Part shown: piece by piece, positions 34,549 to 43,521 of the stretch | Layout: every line of letters begins with the position of its first letter | Numbering within the stretch: position 1 is the first letter of the stretch | NCBI GenBank assembly: GCA_965261945.1 | Contig: CBDHEF010000001.1 | Coordinates: 613,877 to 677,876, forward strand | DNA: 64,000 nucleotides | Reading direction: 5' to 3' | Source of the DNA: VXOI01 sp965261945 | GTDB lineage: Bacteria > Chloroflexota > Dehalococcoidia > Lucifugimonadales > UBA3495 | The notes under the pieces: model-generated | Told to the model about the DNA's origin: nothing | What the model saw: the letters and a program-made list of their open reading frames with translations, nothing else | Database searches by the model: none | Position numbers and translations under genes: made by a program

Positions 34549-34622
34549 CAAAGTTCCCTCTCCCTCTGGGAGAGGGTTAGGGTGAGGGCGCACAGGGCGG
34601 GCTTGAAACCCGCCCTGTTGGC
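34549..34622. repeat. Composite palindromic repeat
   Basis: CCCTCTCCCTCTGGGAGAGG, then GGGTTAGGGTGAGGG, then a second hairpin CAGGGCGGG/CCCGCCCTG around CTTGAAA. This is the most complete member of the dispersed family and shows two hairpins joined. It follows the GlcG-like stop and may terminate its transcript. Confidence 0.8.
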
Positions 34623-34732
34623 ATTGGGAGTTGCACACTCAATCACCGGGGTGACAAAACGCGCTTGACACCCCCCGCCGCTTGACGACAATGGTACGAG
34701 CGGCCTACGGCAAGCAAATCAGGAGTGCCACT

Positions 34733-36505
34733 ATGCCCAACACGGATGACTTTAACAGGACGGTGTTTATCAGCGACAACCTGCCTTTCCTAAAATCGCT
34801 GGATACGGAAAGCATAGACCTTGTTTGCATTGACCCGCCCTTTGGCAAAAGGCAGACGTTCAGCGGCAAACTGAATCCCCCTTTGTCTGACGACGAGCTT
34901 CGAGTCGAGCGGGAGTTGATGAATAGTTGGGGTTGCACTGACCCGGACTCGGCCTATGCAATTGGAGTAGAGTACCCTGACCAGTCCGGCAGGACGGCGA
35001 ATTTCGGTGACATTTGGGATTTCTCCCGGCTGATTTACGAAGATTGGTTAACCGGATTGGAAAACACTTTCCCCGCAGCGTATTGGCTGATTCAATCGAC
35101 CCGCTACACCCACAGCGACGATACTGCCGCTTACATCGCCTTTATGGTGGAGCGGATGCTGGAAATTAAGCGCATCCTGAAACCAACGGGCAGTGTCTAC
35201 CTGCATTGCGATTACGACGCCAACGCATACTTGCGGCAGATGATGGACGCCGTGTTCGGGCAAAACAACTTTCTGAACGAAATAGTTTGGAAAAGGACTG
35301 GCTCCCACGGAGGAAGCGACAGGTGGGGGAGCATTCACGACACCATTTTGTTCTATTCCAAGTCGAAGCAATACACCTGGAATAGAGTATTCCAGCAGTA
35401 CAGCGAGGAGTACGTTGAGAAATACTACCGAAACAAAGACGAAAAAGGATACTATCAGCTTGTTAGCCTCACCGGAGCAGGTACTACTTCCGGCGAATCC
35501 GGTCAAAAATGGCGAGGGATAAATCCAACGGACTCGGGGCGTCATTGGGCTGTTCCTATGAAGTCTCTCCAAAGAGCGTACCCTGGCAAGAACTTGGAGA
35601 AACTATCAGTTCTGGAAAGACTTGACTTGCTTGATGATGCCGGGTTGGTCTATTGGCCTAAAAAGGGAACAATTCCCCGACAACGGCGATATTTGGACGA
35701 AGGGGAAGGGGTGCCGGTTCAAGATATTGTGCTGGACATTAACCAGCTTTCCTCACATTCCAGAGAGCGCACCGGCTATCCCACGCAGAAACCGCAAGCC
35801 CTAGCCCGTCGCATCATAGAGGCGTCCTCGAACCCCGGCGACGTCGTGCTGGACTGCTTTTCGGGGTGCGCCTATGTCCCGGTCGCGGCTGAATTGACTA
35901 ACCGGCGCTGGATAGCTTGTGATATGTCGCCGCGGGCTTGGACAGTAATACGGCGGCAATTCAGCAAGCAACGCGACCTGAGAATAGTAACGGAGGGCGA
36001 ATATGCGGAAGGCGAAGGAGTAAGGCCCAGTTTGGGTGACACGCGGCTAATTCGAGTGCGTGGCCCCCAAGAATTACCGGAGCGCACTAACGCAGACACC
36101 CCCATCCCTCTGCTCGCCAAGGCGTTGCCCCAAATCCAGTTCAAGCAACGCCCGCACGAATCGGATGAGGAAATCTGGCAGGCCTTTGTAGACGAGTGGG
36201 GTACAGGTTGCTGGTACTGCGGAACTGAGAAACCCTATGACCGGAGGGAACTCCAGCTTGACCATATCGAGCCTAACAAGCGAGATGGCACCAACGACGA
36301 CTGCTGGAACAGGTCCCTTGCTTGTATGCCTTGCAACAGCGACAAAAGCAACCGGCTTACGCCGGAGCAAACTGTAGACCGAGCTTTCGCAGAGAATCGC
36401 ATAGCTACGGAGGCTCGGCGGCGTGAGGTGCAAACAGGGTTTCGGAACCGTCGCCAATGGGCAAAGGAGCGCTGGGAAGAAATCAGGCTGCGCAAATTCA
36501 TTTAG
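34733..36505 (+). CDS. DNA methyltransferase fused to an HNH nuclease domain
   Basis: About 590 aa. The N-terminal half is a beta-type amino-methyltransferase: motif IV DLVCIDPPFGK near residue 30, then the SAM-binding motif I DVVLDCFSGCAYVP near residue 370, so the order is IV then I as in type III Mod and related enzymes. The C-terminal about 130 residues form an HNH module: GCWYCGTEKPYDRRELQLDH, NDDCWNRSLACMPCN, with paired CxxC zinc ligands. ATG 34733 (MPNTDDF) has AGGAG upstream; the frame opens at 34682. No separate restriction gene adjoins it, so it could be a self-contained restriction-modification protein. GC is lower than its neighbours. Confidence 0.88.
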   Translation: MPNTDDFNRTVFISDNLPFLKSLDTESIDLVCIDPPFGKRQTFSGKLNPPLSDDELRVERELMNSWGCTDPDSAYAIGVEYPDQSGRTANFGDIWDFSRLIYEDWLTGLENTFPAAYWLIQSTRYTHSDDTAAYIAFMVERMLEIKRILKPTGSVYLHCDYDANAYLRQMMDAVFGQNNFLNEIVWKRTGSHGGSDRWGSIHDTILFYSKSKQYTWNRVFQQYSEEYVEKYYRNKDEKGYYQLVSLTGAGTTSGESGQKWRGINPTDSGRHWAVPMKSLQRAYPGKNLEKLSVLERLDLLDDAGLVYWPKKGTIPRQRRYLDEGEGVPVQDIVLDINQLSSHSRERTGYPTQKPQALARRIIEASSNPGDVVLDCFSGCAYVPVAAELTNRRWIACDMSPRAWTVIRRQFSKQRDLRIVTEGEYAEGEGVRPSLGDTRLIRVRGPQELPERTNADTPIPLLAKALPQIQFKQRPHESDEEIWQAFVDEWGTGCWYCGTEKPYDRRELQLDHIEPNKRDGTNDDCWNRSLACMPCNSDKSNRLTPEQTVDRAFAENRIATEARRREVQTGFRNRRQWAKERWEEIRLRKFI

Positions 36506-36541
36506 GGCAAGCAGACAGGGAGCGGATATTGCGGATGTAAT

Positions 36542-37231
36542 TTATCTTTCCATCGGCGGCAGGAACGCCGTCACCGCCGCCGGGCTGCCGCTGCCGCCGG
36601 AGAGCCGCAGCAGGCCAATGACCAGGGCCGCGCCGGTCGGCGGCAGGCGGTGGAGGTTGGCGAGGTTTTCCAGCACGATGCGCGGTTGGGACAGTACCAG
36701 TTTGCTTACGGCAAAGCTGCTGTCCGCGCCCGGCTCGACTCCCGCGGTGTCCGTTCCCAGCCCGGCGGCGCCGCGCCCGTTGACCAGCAGCGCCGCCGCG
36801 TCGGGGCCGAAGCCGGGGAAGTGGAGGCCGCCGTTGGCGTCGGCGCCCAAGTATTCGCCTGGGTTGTTCCAGTGTTCCGCCCATCCGGTTAGCAGCAGGA
36901 CGATGCAGCCGGACGGCACCATTCCGTGGCGCGACTCCCAGGCCATCAGGTCGTCCGCGGTCAGGGCATAGTCGCGATTGGGCCGGCACTGCTCGCGCAC
37001 GTCTATAACCACGGCAGGCTTTACCAGTTCTGCCACCGGATATTGGTCAACGGTTCTGCCGTCCGGGTAGAAGCTGGCCGGTGCGGTCAGGTGCGTGCCG
37101 CCGTGTTCGCTCATGGAGAAGCGGCGCAGAAAGTAGCCGTCGCGCCCGATGTTGGCCCACGCCTCGAACTCCACCGGCGGGTCGCCGGGCCAGTGGGGTG
37201 TCTGGGGCGAAACGGGGTGGCTCAGGTTCAC
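36542..37231 (-). CDS. Cyclase-family (kynurenine-formamidase-like) hydrolase
   Basis: 229 aa of the cyclase family (metal-dependent amidase fold). DLTHP-like LSHPVSPQTPHWPGDPP opens the protein, and the metal motif HGGTHLTAPASF (HxGTHxDxP class, with Ala in place of the usual Asp) lies at about residues 43-54. GCIVLLLTGWAEHW and GTDTAGVEPG follow. Loss of the Asp in the motif is unusual and may change metal binding. The start is taken as GTG 37231, about 17 bases after a strong hairpin on this strand. Substrate unknown. Confidence 0.85.
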   Translation of the reverse strand: MNLSHPVSPQTPHWPGDPPVEFEAWANIGRDGYFLRRFSMSEHGGTHLTAPASFYPDGRTVDQYPVAELVKPAVVIDVREQCRPNRDYALTADDLMAWESRHGMVPSGCIVLLLTGWAEHWNNPGEYLGADANGGLHFPGFGPDAAALLVNGRGAAGLGTDTAGVEPGADSSFAVSKLVLSQPRIVLENLANLHRLPPTGAALVIGLLRLSGGSGSPAAVTAFLPPMER

Positions 37232-37247
37232 TATTTTTGAGCGTAGA

Positions 37248-37272
37248 AAGGCCCCGATATTTTCGGGGCCTT
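37248..37272 (-). terminator. Intrinsic-type terminator
   Basis: AAGGCCCCGA (37248-37257) and TCGGGGCCTT (37263-37272) form a perfect 10-bp stem with loop TATTT; on the minus strand it is followed by TTTCTAC. It lies between the small gene 37360-37560 and the cyclase gene and probably ends the former's transcript. Confidence 0.7.
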
Positions 37273-37359
37273 CGTACCGTGCCTGTTGACCGATTTTCTC
37301 ATCTCCGCCGCCGGTTGTTGGGCAACGGGATGATAGCGCATTGCTCCGGGCGTTGCCGA

Positions 37360-37560
37360 CTAGGTGGACAGCGCCCCAGGGCGGAGCCAGCCGGCGTCCT
37401 CAACCTTCTGCCGGATGACGTCGCGGTCGACCCAGAGCATGGCCCCCTGGGTGGCGGCGGCGAAGGCCACCATCGCCCGCTCCGGCCTCCTTCCCTGCAC
37501 CGTGCAGCGAGACTCCGGGTGTTCCTGGTTGATGACATAGCCGCGATAGAAGATTTTCAT
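37360..37560 (-). CDS. Small conserved-looking hypothetical protein, 66 aa
   Basis: I do not recognise a family. MKIFYRGYVINQEHPESRCTV opens a compact 66-aa product with no signal peptide or membrane segment. A good ribosome site (GAGGTGGG) precedes ATG 37560, and a strong hairpin follows downstream, which together support a real gene. It might be regulatory or a small antitoxin-like protein, but nothing in the sequence says so. Confidence 0.55.
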   Translation of the reverse strand: MKIFYRGYVINQEHPESRCTVQGRRPERAMVAFAAATQGAMLWVDRDVIRQKVEDAGWLRPGALST

Positions 37561-37822
37561 GGCCCACCTCGAAAGTTAGAAATACTGCTGTCCCTGAATT
37601 GACCCGGCGGTGGATGAACCGCTAGGGAAACGATGACGCATATATGTTCTAATACGGAGGCCGTTCCGGTCAACAGGCTACTGTCAGCAAATGTTCACTC
37701 CGGCTTTGATACGGCGGTGACTCACCTCCCGCGAATATCCCGGCGCAATGCCCGCAATTCGGCAATTCGGCAATTCGGCGCAATGCCCATAATTCAAGGA
37801 TGACGCTGCGCCGGGCATATTG
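37561..37822. other. Gene-free stretch with a short tandem repeat
   Basis: No gene is visible. Around 37745-37795 the unit GGCAATTC is repeated (GCAATTCGGCAATTCGGCAA) next to two copies of CGCAATGCCC. Elsewhere it is unremarkable and AT-richer than average; it separates hisS from the small gene and may hold the latter's promoter. Confidence 0.4.
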
Positions 37823-39094
37823 CTACGGATTAGGGTTCCGGTTTTCGGAGATTTCGGACAGAAACTCGGCCAGCGGGCGCGACTGCTGGGTGGAGGCGGT
37901 CATATCCCGCACCACCACCTCGCCCTTGTCGATTTCGTCGTCACCGAGAATCAGGGCGTAGGGTATGCCGAGGGCGTTGGCCTGGCGCATCTGCCCCCGC
38001 AGCCCGCGGGAACCGCTGCTGAGGATGGCCCCGATTCCACCGCGCCGCAGACGCACCGCCAGCTCCAAGGCGGCGGTTCGCGCGTTTTCGCCCACGTTTG
38101 CCACCAGATAGCGCGGCGACGGTTCGTCGGGAACCGGCACATCGCCCCGCTTGAGGTTCAGGGTAAGCCGCTCGATGCCGGTGGCGAAGCCAATGCCTGG
38201 GGTGGGCCGCCCGCCCAGCCCGGTAATCAGCCCGTCGTAGCGTCCGCCGCCGCAGATGGTGGACTGCCCGCCGGCGTCCAGCGGCTGCACCTCGAACACC
38301 GTGCGCGTGTAGTAGTCCAGCCCGCGCACCAGCCGGTGGTCCACGACGTAGGGCAGGTTCATGGCGTCCAGGTATCCCGCCAGTTTGTCCCAATGCTCGC
38401 GGCAGCCGTCGCACAGGTAATCGGTGGAGCGCGGGGCTTCGTCGCCCAGGGCGTGGCAGGTCTCCACCTTGCAGTCCAAAAGGCGCAGCGGATTGCGTTC
38501 CAGCCGCTCCCGGCAATCGCCGCACAGCCGGTCGTGGCGCCCGGAGTAGTAGACGCGCAGCCGCTCGATGTAGGCCGGGCGGCATTCTCCGTCGCCGATG
38601 CTGTTGACCAGCAGGTTGATGTCTCTCAGGCCCAGGCTGCCCATCAGCTCCCAGGCCACCTCGATTACCTCGGCGTCCACCGACGGGTCGGCGTCGCCCA
38701 GCGCCTCCACGCCGAACTGATGGTGCTGGCGGAAGCGTCCGGCCTGGGGCCGCTCGTAGCGGAAGACGGGGCAGAAGTAATACATCCGCACCGGCTGGGG
38801 CAGGTTGTGCATCCCGTGTTCCAGGTAGGCGCGGCAGACCGGAGCGGTGCCTTCGGGCCGCAGGGTGACGCTGTCGCCGCCCCGGTCCTCGAAGGTGTAC
38901 ATCTCCTTCTCGACGATATCCGTGCCTTCACCCACAGAGCGAATGAAGAGGTTGGAGTCCTCAAAGGCCGGGGTGTCAATGCGCCCATAGCCGAAGCGGT
39001 TGGCAATCTCCACCGCCTTGGATTCTATGTAGCGCCAGTGTTTCTGCTCGCCGGGCAGGTGGTCGGCAGTGCCGCGGGGCGCTCGAAAGACCAC
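37823..39094 (-). CDS. hisS: Histidyl-tRNA synthetase
   Basis: Class II synthetase charging tRNA-His, 423 aa. Motif 1 lies near FGYGRIDTPAFED; motif 2 is VRMYYFCPVFRYERPQAGRFRQHHQFGVE; the histidine-specific signatures are LVRGLDYYTRTVFEV and ICGGGRYDGL; motif 3 is GIGFATGIERL. The C-terminal anticodon-binding domain begins near RYLVANVGENA. An insertion domain holds paired CxxC motifs (CGDCRERL, CDGCREHW), suggesting a zinc site. The adjacent N6-methyltransferase ends 17 bases upstream. Confidence 0.97.
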   Translation of the reverse strand: MVFRAPRGTADHLPGEQKHWRYIESKAVEIANRFGYGRIDTPAFEDSNLFIRSVGEGTDIVEKEMYTFEDRGGDSVTLRPEGTAPVCRAYLEHGMHNLPQPVRMYYFCPVFRYERPQAGRFRQHHQFGVEALGDADPSVDAEVIEVAWELMGSLGLRDINLLVNSIGDGECRPAYIERLRVYYSGRHDRLCGDCRERLERNPLRLLDCKVETCHALGDEAPRSTDYLCDGCREHWDKLAGYLDAMNLPYVVDHRLVRGLDYYTRTVFEVQPLDAGGQSTICGGGRYDGLITGLGGRPTPGIGFATGIERLTLNLKRGDVPVPDEPSPRYLVANVGENARTAALELAVRLRRGGIGAILSSGSRGLRGQMRQANALGIPYALILGDDEIDKGEVVVRDMTASTQQSRPLAEFLSEISENRNPNP

Positions 39095-39110
39095 AGTCGT
39101 TACTCCAGTA

Positions 39111-40802
39111 TCAAAGTAAAGGTTGCATGGCGTATTGAGATGCCTGAGTCTGAGTGTTCGTTATCTCAGGATACGTGCTGTGAAACTCAAAATCTTCGCC
39201 CAATTGGCGAAGTTGCTTGTCGTTCCAGTCCCAGAGTTTGCCGTTACGGGCGTCCTCTATCATTGATTTGACTGTTCTGATAATCCTAGCCTTATCGTCG
39301 GAGGTTACCCACCACGGGTATGGCATACGCTCAAAGTCTTTGCTTTGTATGTTCCGAGTATGATTGATGACTGTCTTGAGAACTTGATTCGCAAGGGGTG
39401 ATAGCAACCAGCCCATTACGAAAAAGAGCTCATCATGATCCACACCATCACGAATAAACGCACAAGGCGCTCCACTGTCGAGGATATACCCGGTCGGGAT
39501 ATACTTCATAATGAACCTTGATGCGACAAGTTGCCAAGTAATTCCTTCCCGTCCGAAGAAAGGTTGTCCGCCAACACCTCGCAGATACCAGTTCCCTGTT
39601 TTCTTGTATGTTAGAACTGCCTCTCCATCGTTTTCCCAAAATATGTAGTGCGTTGGCTCGGAAAACACTAGCCGGTTATTTGCCTTGTTGTAAGGGCGAT
39701 ACCGCTTGTCAGGCAATTGGACAATCGAAGGTTTGTTCCTGCGGGTTATCCGAAGGCGGCGTTCAGTTTGGCCGGATGCCTCAGCTTGCTCCAGCATCAG
39801 CCGCCGGTTGACAGGCAATTTCCCTAGGCGGGCTCGTTGTGATTCGTACTCTACTGTCACAGGTGCGTCGTAGAATTCGAAATTATACGGCTCGAAAATC
39901 TGTTGATTAACGTCAATTTTGCGTACAAATAGTTCGTTCTTTCCAGTTGTCATCCCACTGGATGCAGTGAAATTATCGCCTAATAAAGAACCTGAAAATA
40001 ATTTCGCGTACTCTGATGTAACACCCCATGACAGATTTGGGGTTGATTGGATGATTTTTTTGTCCAATACCTCGGAGTTTCGTGATATGTGCCCATGCCG
40101 TCTACCTCTTTTGAAGCTCAATATGAGCATTGGGTAGCTTACTTCTTTGGAAAATTCGTTAATATCAGTTAATTCGACTTCGCCGTTTTCCATAAGTAGT
40201 TGGCGAAGACCCGTCATAGTCGGAATAGTCAATAAAGTGTCACTACATACAAAAACTAAGTGTCCACTCTCCTTGAGAAGGTCAAGGCAAGCTACAATGA
40301 AAAAGGCATACGTTTCCTTCTTAATTTTCTTGCCTAGGCGTTTGCCCAAGACATTGTCGAGTTCGTCTTCAATAGAGTGGTCAAATGTGCCGCCAAAGGG
40401 TGGGTTGCCCACAATCAGGTCAAAACTCCCAGGTAGTAGATGTGATTCGCTTCCGTTGGTGCCGCCGGGAAGTCTTCTTGTGATGTAGGAGCGAAAGAAG
40501 TCGCCTTGGTACACCGATGCCCGTATTGAGCTGATAGTCTGAGTGGCAAATCGAGCCCTTTCAGCCAGTAGCGGGTCAATCTCTACGCCGATCAGTTCGA
40601 TATTCCTTTCCGTAATACAGGCGTTATTAACCAATCGATCAACAATGGCAGCGAGGAATACTCCCTCCCCACAAGAAGGCTCTAGTATTCGACTGCAATT
40701 GTCTAAATCGATACCAGAAACGATCTGCCTTGCAAGAGCGTCAGGAGTCATGTATTGGCCGGTTTGCCGCCGGTATTCTCGTTCGTGCTTGCGCTGTCTC
40801 AC
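39111..40802 (-). CDS. N6-adenine DNA methyltransferase of a restriction-modification pair
   Basis: 563 aa, gamma-type order: the start region RQTGQYMTPDALARQIV, motif I RILEPSCGEGVFL (about residues 38-50), acidic EIDP, then motif IV DLIVGNPPFGG (NPPF, about residue 130), and a long C-terminal target-recognition part ending with EFHSTYPEI. NPPF marks adenine methylation. The start overlaps the end of the upstream restriction-like gene by four bases (ATGA type), so the pair is co-translated. GC is clearly below its surroundings and it splits hisS from unrelated genes, all signs of acquisition. Confidence 0.92.
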   Translation of the reverse strand: MRQRKHEREYRRQTGQYMTPDALARQIVSGIDLDNCSRILEPSCGEGVFLAAIVDRLVNNACITERNIELIGVEIDPLLAERARFATQTISSIRASVYQGDFFRSYITRRLPGGTNGSESHLLPGSFDLIVGNPPFGGTFDHSIEDELDNVLGKRLGKKIKKETYAFFIVACLDLLKESGHLVFVCSDTLLTIPTMTGLRQLLMENGEVELTDINEFSKEVSYPMLILSFKRGRRHGHISRNSEVLDKKIIQSTPNLSWGVTSEYAKLFSGSLLGDNFTASSGMTTGKNELFVRKIDVNQQIFEPYNFEFYDAPVTVEYESQRARLGKLPVNRRLMLEQAEASGQTERRLRITRRNKPSIVQLPDKRYRPYNKANNRLVFSEPTHYIFWENDGEAVLTYKKTGNWYLRGVGGQPFFGREGITWQLVASRFIMKYIPTGYILDSGAPCAFIRDGVDHDELFFVMGWLLSPLANQVLKTVINHTRNIQSKDFERMPYPWWVTSDDKARIIRTVKSMIEDARNGKLWDWNDKQLRQLGEDFEFHSTYPEITNTQTQASQYAMQPLL

Positions 40803-41500
40803 AGTACGAACCTTATCTTGGATTGGTCAACGGCAAACTCACTATTGAGAAAGTTCTCCAACGAACTGCGTTGCCGGTCCAGCCGTGTTTGTCTGTTGGT
40901 TAGCAATACCTGTACTTGTGTCTCAAACAAGCGAAAGAGTGTCTCGGTTTTCTCAAGAATCGACTTTCCGGACGGACTATGACCGGAATCAAAAGCGTCG
41001 TAAAAGTCTTGCTCATGTAACATGATTTGTTCTGGCCCGGCATTGTAGGCGATAAATTCTGTCCAGTCCAATAAATCTATGAGATAAGTCTGATGTATGA
41101 TTCGGGAACTTGTATCGAATTTTATGATTAGCAAGTAATACGAATCTATCCAGCGCGAAAAAATGTAGTCCAGCAATTTCTGCATTGAAACCACGTTAGG
41201 CTGTCCTTTGCTGCCTAACAGCCCTGACTTGACGTTGATGGGGTTGAAGATGCCTTGCGAATTTACCCAAATGTCCCCCATGGAACGCTTTTTAGGAGAA
41301 CCTTTGCGGTCGCCTTCGTAGCGCGTATCCAAGTTTACCTTTAGGAGACTCGTTGTCTGGTCGTCAACGTAGTCTGCCATTCTGTGCCCCGGTTCTTTGC
41401 CGCTGATGAGTTCGGCGAATCCTTGATCTTGAGTATGTCTTTCCCAATGCCCATTGGTCAGATCTACGATTTGGGATTGGAGAGCCGGTTCCATTGCCAT
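40799..41500 (-). CDS. Putative restriction endonuclease
   Basis: 233 aa with no strong family signature, but MGDIWVNSQGIFNPINVKSG fits a PD-(D/E)xK-type core: Asp, a beta turn, then a strand with the terminal Lys. Its coupling to an N6-methyltransferase (four-base overlap) makes it the likely nuclease. The C-terminal third is a helical coiled coil (RLFETQVQVLLTNRQTR). Recognition sequence unknown. Like the methyltransferase it is AT-rich relative to the chromosome. Weakness: the catalytic motif is inferred from a single stretch. Confidence 0.7.
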   Translation of the reverse strand: MAMEPALQSQIVDLTNGHWERHTQDQGFAELISGKEPGHRMADYVDDQTTSLLKVNLDTRYEGDRKGSPKKRSMGDIWVNSQGIFNPINVKSGLLGSKGQPNVVSMQKLLDYIFSRWIDSYYLLIIKFDTSSRIIHQTYLIDLLDWTEFIAYNAGPEQIMLHEQDFYDAFDSGHSPSGKSILEKTETLFRLFETQVQVLLTNRQTRLDRQRSSLENFLNSEFAVDQSKIRFVL

Positions 41501-41555
41501 AATCTGCTATCTCCGCCAAAGATATGAAGCCGGATTATGCCACCCAATCATGCCC

Positions 41556-42836
41556 TTACACCTTCCCCTCGCCCGCCAGGTCCGCCAGCTCTTTCGCCGT
41601 CAGGCCGCCTATGGCGCATAGCACCTCGGCGTTGTGCTCGCCCAGCAGCGGGGGCTGGCGATTGGGCGTTTCCGGTGTGCCTACGAGATGGATGGGGGTG
41701 TTGACCGTGCGGAAGATGCCGCCCATGTCGTTGCCGCCGTTGATGAACATTCCGCGGGCTTCCAGGTGAGGGCAGGCGTCAAGGTCGGCCTGGTCCTGCA
41801 CCATGCCCATGGAGTAGCCGATCTCTATCAGGCGCTGGGTCACTTCTGCCTTGGGGCGCTCCTTCGTCCATTCTTCGATGGCCGGGACGAAGTGGTTCAT
41901 ATAGAACTCGCCACTGATGCCCTCACCCAGGTAGCGCGGGTCTTCTATCAGGTCTTCGCGTCCGATGAGCCGCCAGAGGTCCTTCCATTTCTCCGCGCCT
42001 CCGGCCCCGGCCAGGACGACATAACCATCCTTGGCCTGCAAGGCGAGCTGGGCGCTGAGCATATTGCCCCGCTCCCGGTCCGCAACCTGTCCGGTGGCTT
42101 GATAGAAGGGCATGGTGCTGGTCATGTGGGCCACCATGCAGTCGTACATCGCCATATCAATGTGCTGGCCCTGACCGGTGCGGTGGCGGCTTTCCAGCGC
42201 CATCATTATCGCCAGGGCGGTCCAGACGCCGGGCACCGAGTCGCCGATGTTGTCGCCGACCATCTGCGGGCCCTGATCCCCGTATTCGCCGGGGGGGCTG
42301 CCGGTCACTGTCATCCAGCCGCCCATGCCCTGAACGCAGGGGTTGTTGGCGGGCCAGTGCGAATACGGCCCCGGCGCCGGGCCGTCGGGGTCGCCGTAGC
42401 CGGTCAGGCTGGCGTAGATGATGCGCGGGTTGATTTCCCTCAGCCGGTCGTAGCCCAGGCCCAGACGACGCAGCGCGCCCGGCCCCCAGTTGTCCAGCAG
42501 CACGTCGGACTCGGCGACCATGCGCTCGAAGGCCCGTTTGCAGCGTGGGTCGCGGAGGTCCAGTGTTATGCTCTTCTTGTTGCGGTTCAGGCCCAGGTAG
42601 CGGGCACTGACGATCTGACCGTCGGGGCCTTCGATGAACGGGCCGTTGCTGCGCCCGCGCTCGCCCGCGCCGGGCCGCTCAATCTTGATGACCTCGGCGC
42701 CCATGTCGGCCAGAATCATGGAACAGAAGGGGCCGGCCACGATGTGGGTGACGTCCAACACCCGCAGTCCGTCCAAGGGCAGGGGGAGGTTTTCATTTGC
42801 GCTCAGACCGCGCGGGCCGCCGGGTTCGGTGGTCAT
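41556..42836 (-). CDS. CaiB/BaiF family III CoA-transferase
   Basis: 426 aa. LDGLRVLDVTHIVAGPFCSMILADMG and VIKIERPGAGERGR form the CoA-binding start, KKSITLDLRDP and SDVLLDNWGPG follow, and the catalytic Asp lies in QMVGDNIGDSVPG. Family III enzymes move CoA between carboxylic acids; the substrate pair is not predictable. Its start overlaps the stop of the gamma-carbonic-anhydrase-like gene by four bases, so they are co-translated. Confidence 0.93.
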   Translation of the reverse strand: MTTEPGGPRGLSANENLPLPLDGLRVLDVTHIVAGPFCSMILADMGAEVIKIERPGAGERGRSNGPFIEGPDGQIVSARYLGLNRNKKSITLDLRDPRCKRAFERMVAESDVLLDNWGPGALRRLGLGYDRLREINPRIIYASLTGYGDPDGPAPGPYSHWPANNPCVQGMGGWMTVTGSPPGEYGDQGPQMVGDNIGDSVPGVWTALAIMMALESRHRTGQGQHIDMAMYDCMVAHMTSTMPFYQATGQVADRERGNMLSAQLALQAKDGYVVLAGAGGAEKWKDLWRLIGREDLIEDPRYLGEGISGEFYMNHFVPAIEEWTKERPKAEVTQRLIEIGYSMGMVQDQADLDACPHLEARGMFINGGNDMGGIFRTVNTPIHLVGTPETPNRQPPLLGEHNAEVLCAIGGLTAKELADLAGEGKV

Positions 42837-43375
42837 TGCTGCACCTCACCTTCCTGCGGGGTGGCCGGGATCTGGAGGCCCAGGCCGTTGGCGATGAACC
42901 TCTTGGCGTTGCGGACGTAGTTGGCGGTGGGGTCCTGCAGCCTGGCTTCCTGCGCTGGGCTGAGGGGGCGGATCTGGCCCGGCACGCCAATCACCAGCGA
43001 GTGGTGAGGCACATGACCGCGGACGATGGCTCCCGCTCCGATGAAAACGTAGTCCCCCACGTCGGCATCTTCCAGCAGCACGGCGTTGACGCCGACCAGC
43101 ACGTTGCTGCCCACCTTGCCGCCGTGGATCACCGCGCCGTGGGTCAGCAGCACATTGTCGCCCAGCTCCAGGTGGTCGTCGGTGTGAAGTGTGCAATTAT
43201 CCTGGAGCGAGCAGTTCTTGCCGACGATGATGTCGCCGTAGTCTGCCCGGATGACAGCGCCGGGCCAGACGCTGGAACCCTCGCCAATGGTGACGTCGCC
43301 GACAATGTAGGAGGCTTCGCTGACGAAGACCGAGGGGTGAATCTTGGGAAACTTGCCGTCGAGTCCGCGTATCAA
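42833..43375 (-). CDS. Gamma-carbonic-anhydrase-like hexapeptide-repeat protein
   Basis: 180 aa of left-handed beta-helix repeats: VYVGDVTIGEGSSVWPGAVIRAD near the start, then NCTLHTDDHLELGDNVLLTHGAVIHG with the His residues that bind zinc in this family, and IGAGAIVRGHVPHHSLVIGVPG at the end. Homologues include CamH/CaiE/PaaY-type proteins. PaaY acts as a CoA-thioesterase and CaiE goes with CoA-transferase genes, so the coupling with the CaiB/BaiF gene suggests a shared CoA-linked pathway. Confidence 0.9.
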   Translation of the reverse strand: MIRGLDGKFPKIHPSVFVSEASYIVGDVTIGEGSSVWPGAVIRADYGDIIVGKNCSLQDNCTLHTDDHLELGDNVLLTHGAVIHGGKVGSNVLVGVNAVLLEDADVGDYVFIGAGAIVRGHVPHHSLVIGVPGQIRPLSPAQEARLQDPTANYVRNAKRFIANGLGLQIPATPQEGEVQQ

Positions 43376-43521
43376 GTGGACCTCCGCAGCGGTTAATTCA
43401 GGCTAACAATTGGCATTTATGGCGTCCATGATCTGGTTAAGCAGCTTGCATCATCAGTTGAGCGCGTCCATTCTCTCCGAGTTGGCAGAGGTAGCGAAGG
43501 ATGCGGAACCCAATTCCTTCG

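Noticed and set aside
37820..39271. 483-codon plus-strand frame
   Set aside because: Antisense to hisS, which has all class II motifs.
41634..42920. 428-codon plus-strand frame
   Set aside because: Antisense to the CaiB/BaiF CoA-transferase.
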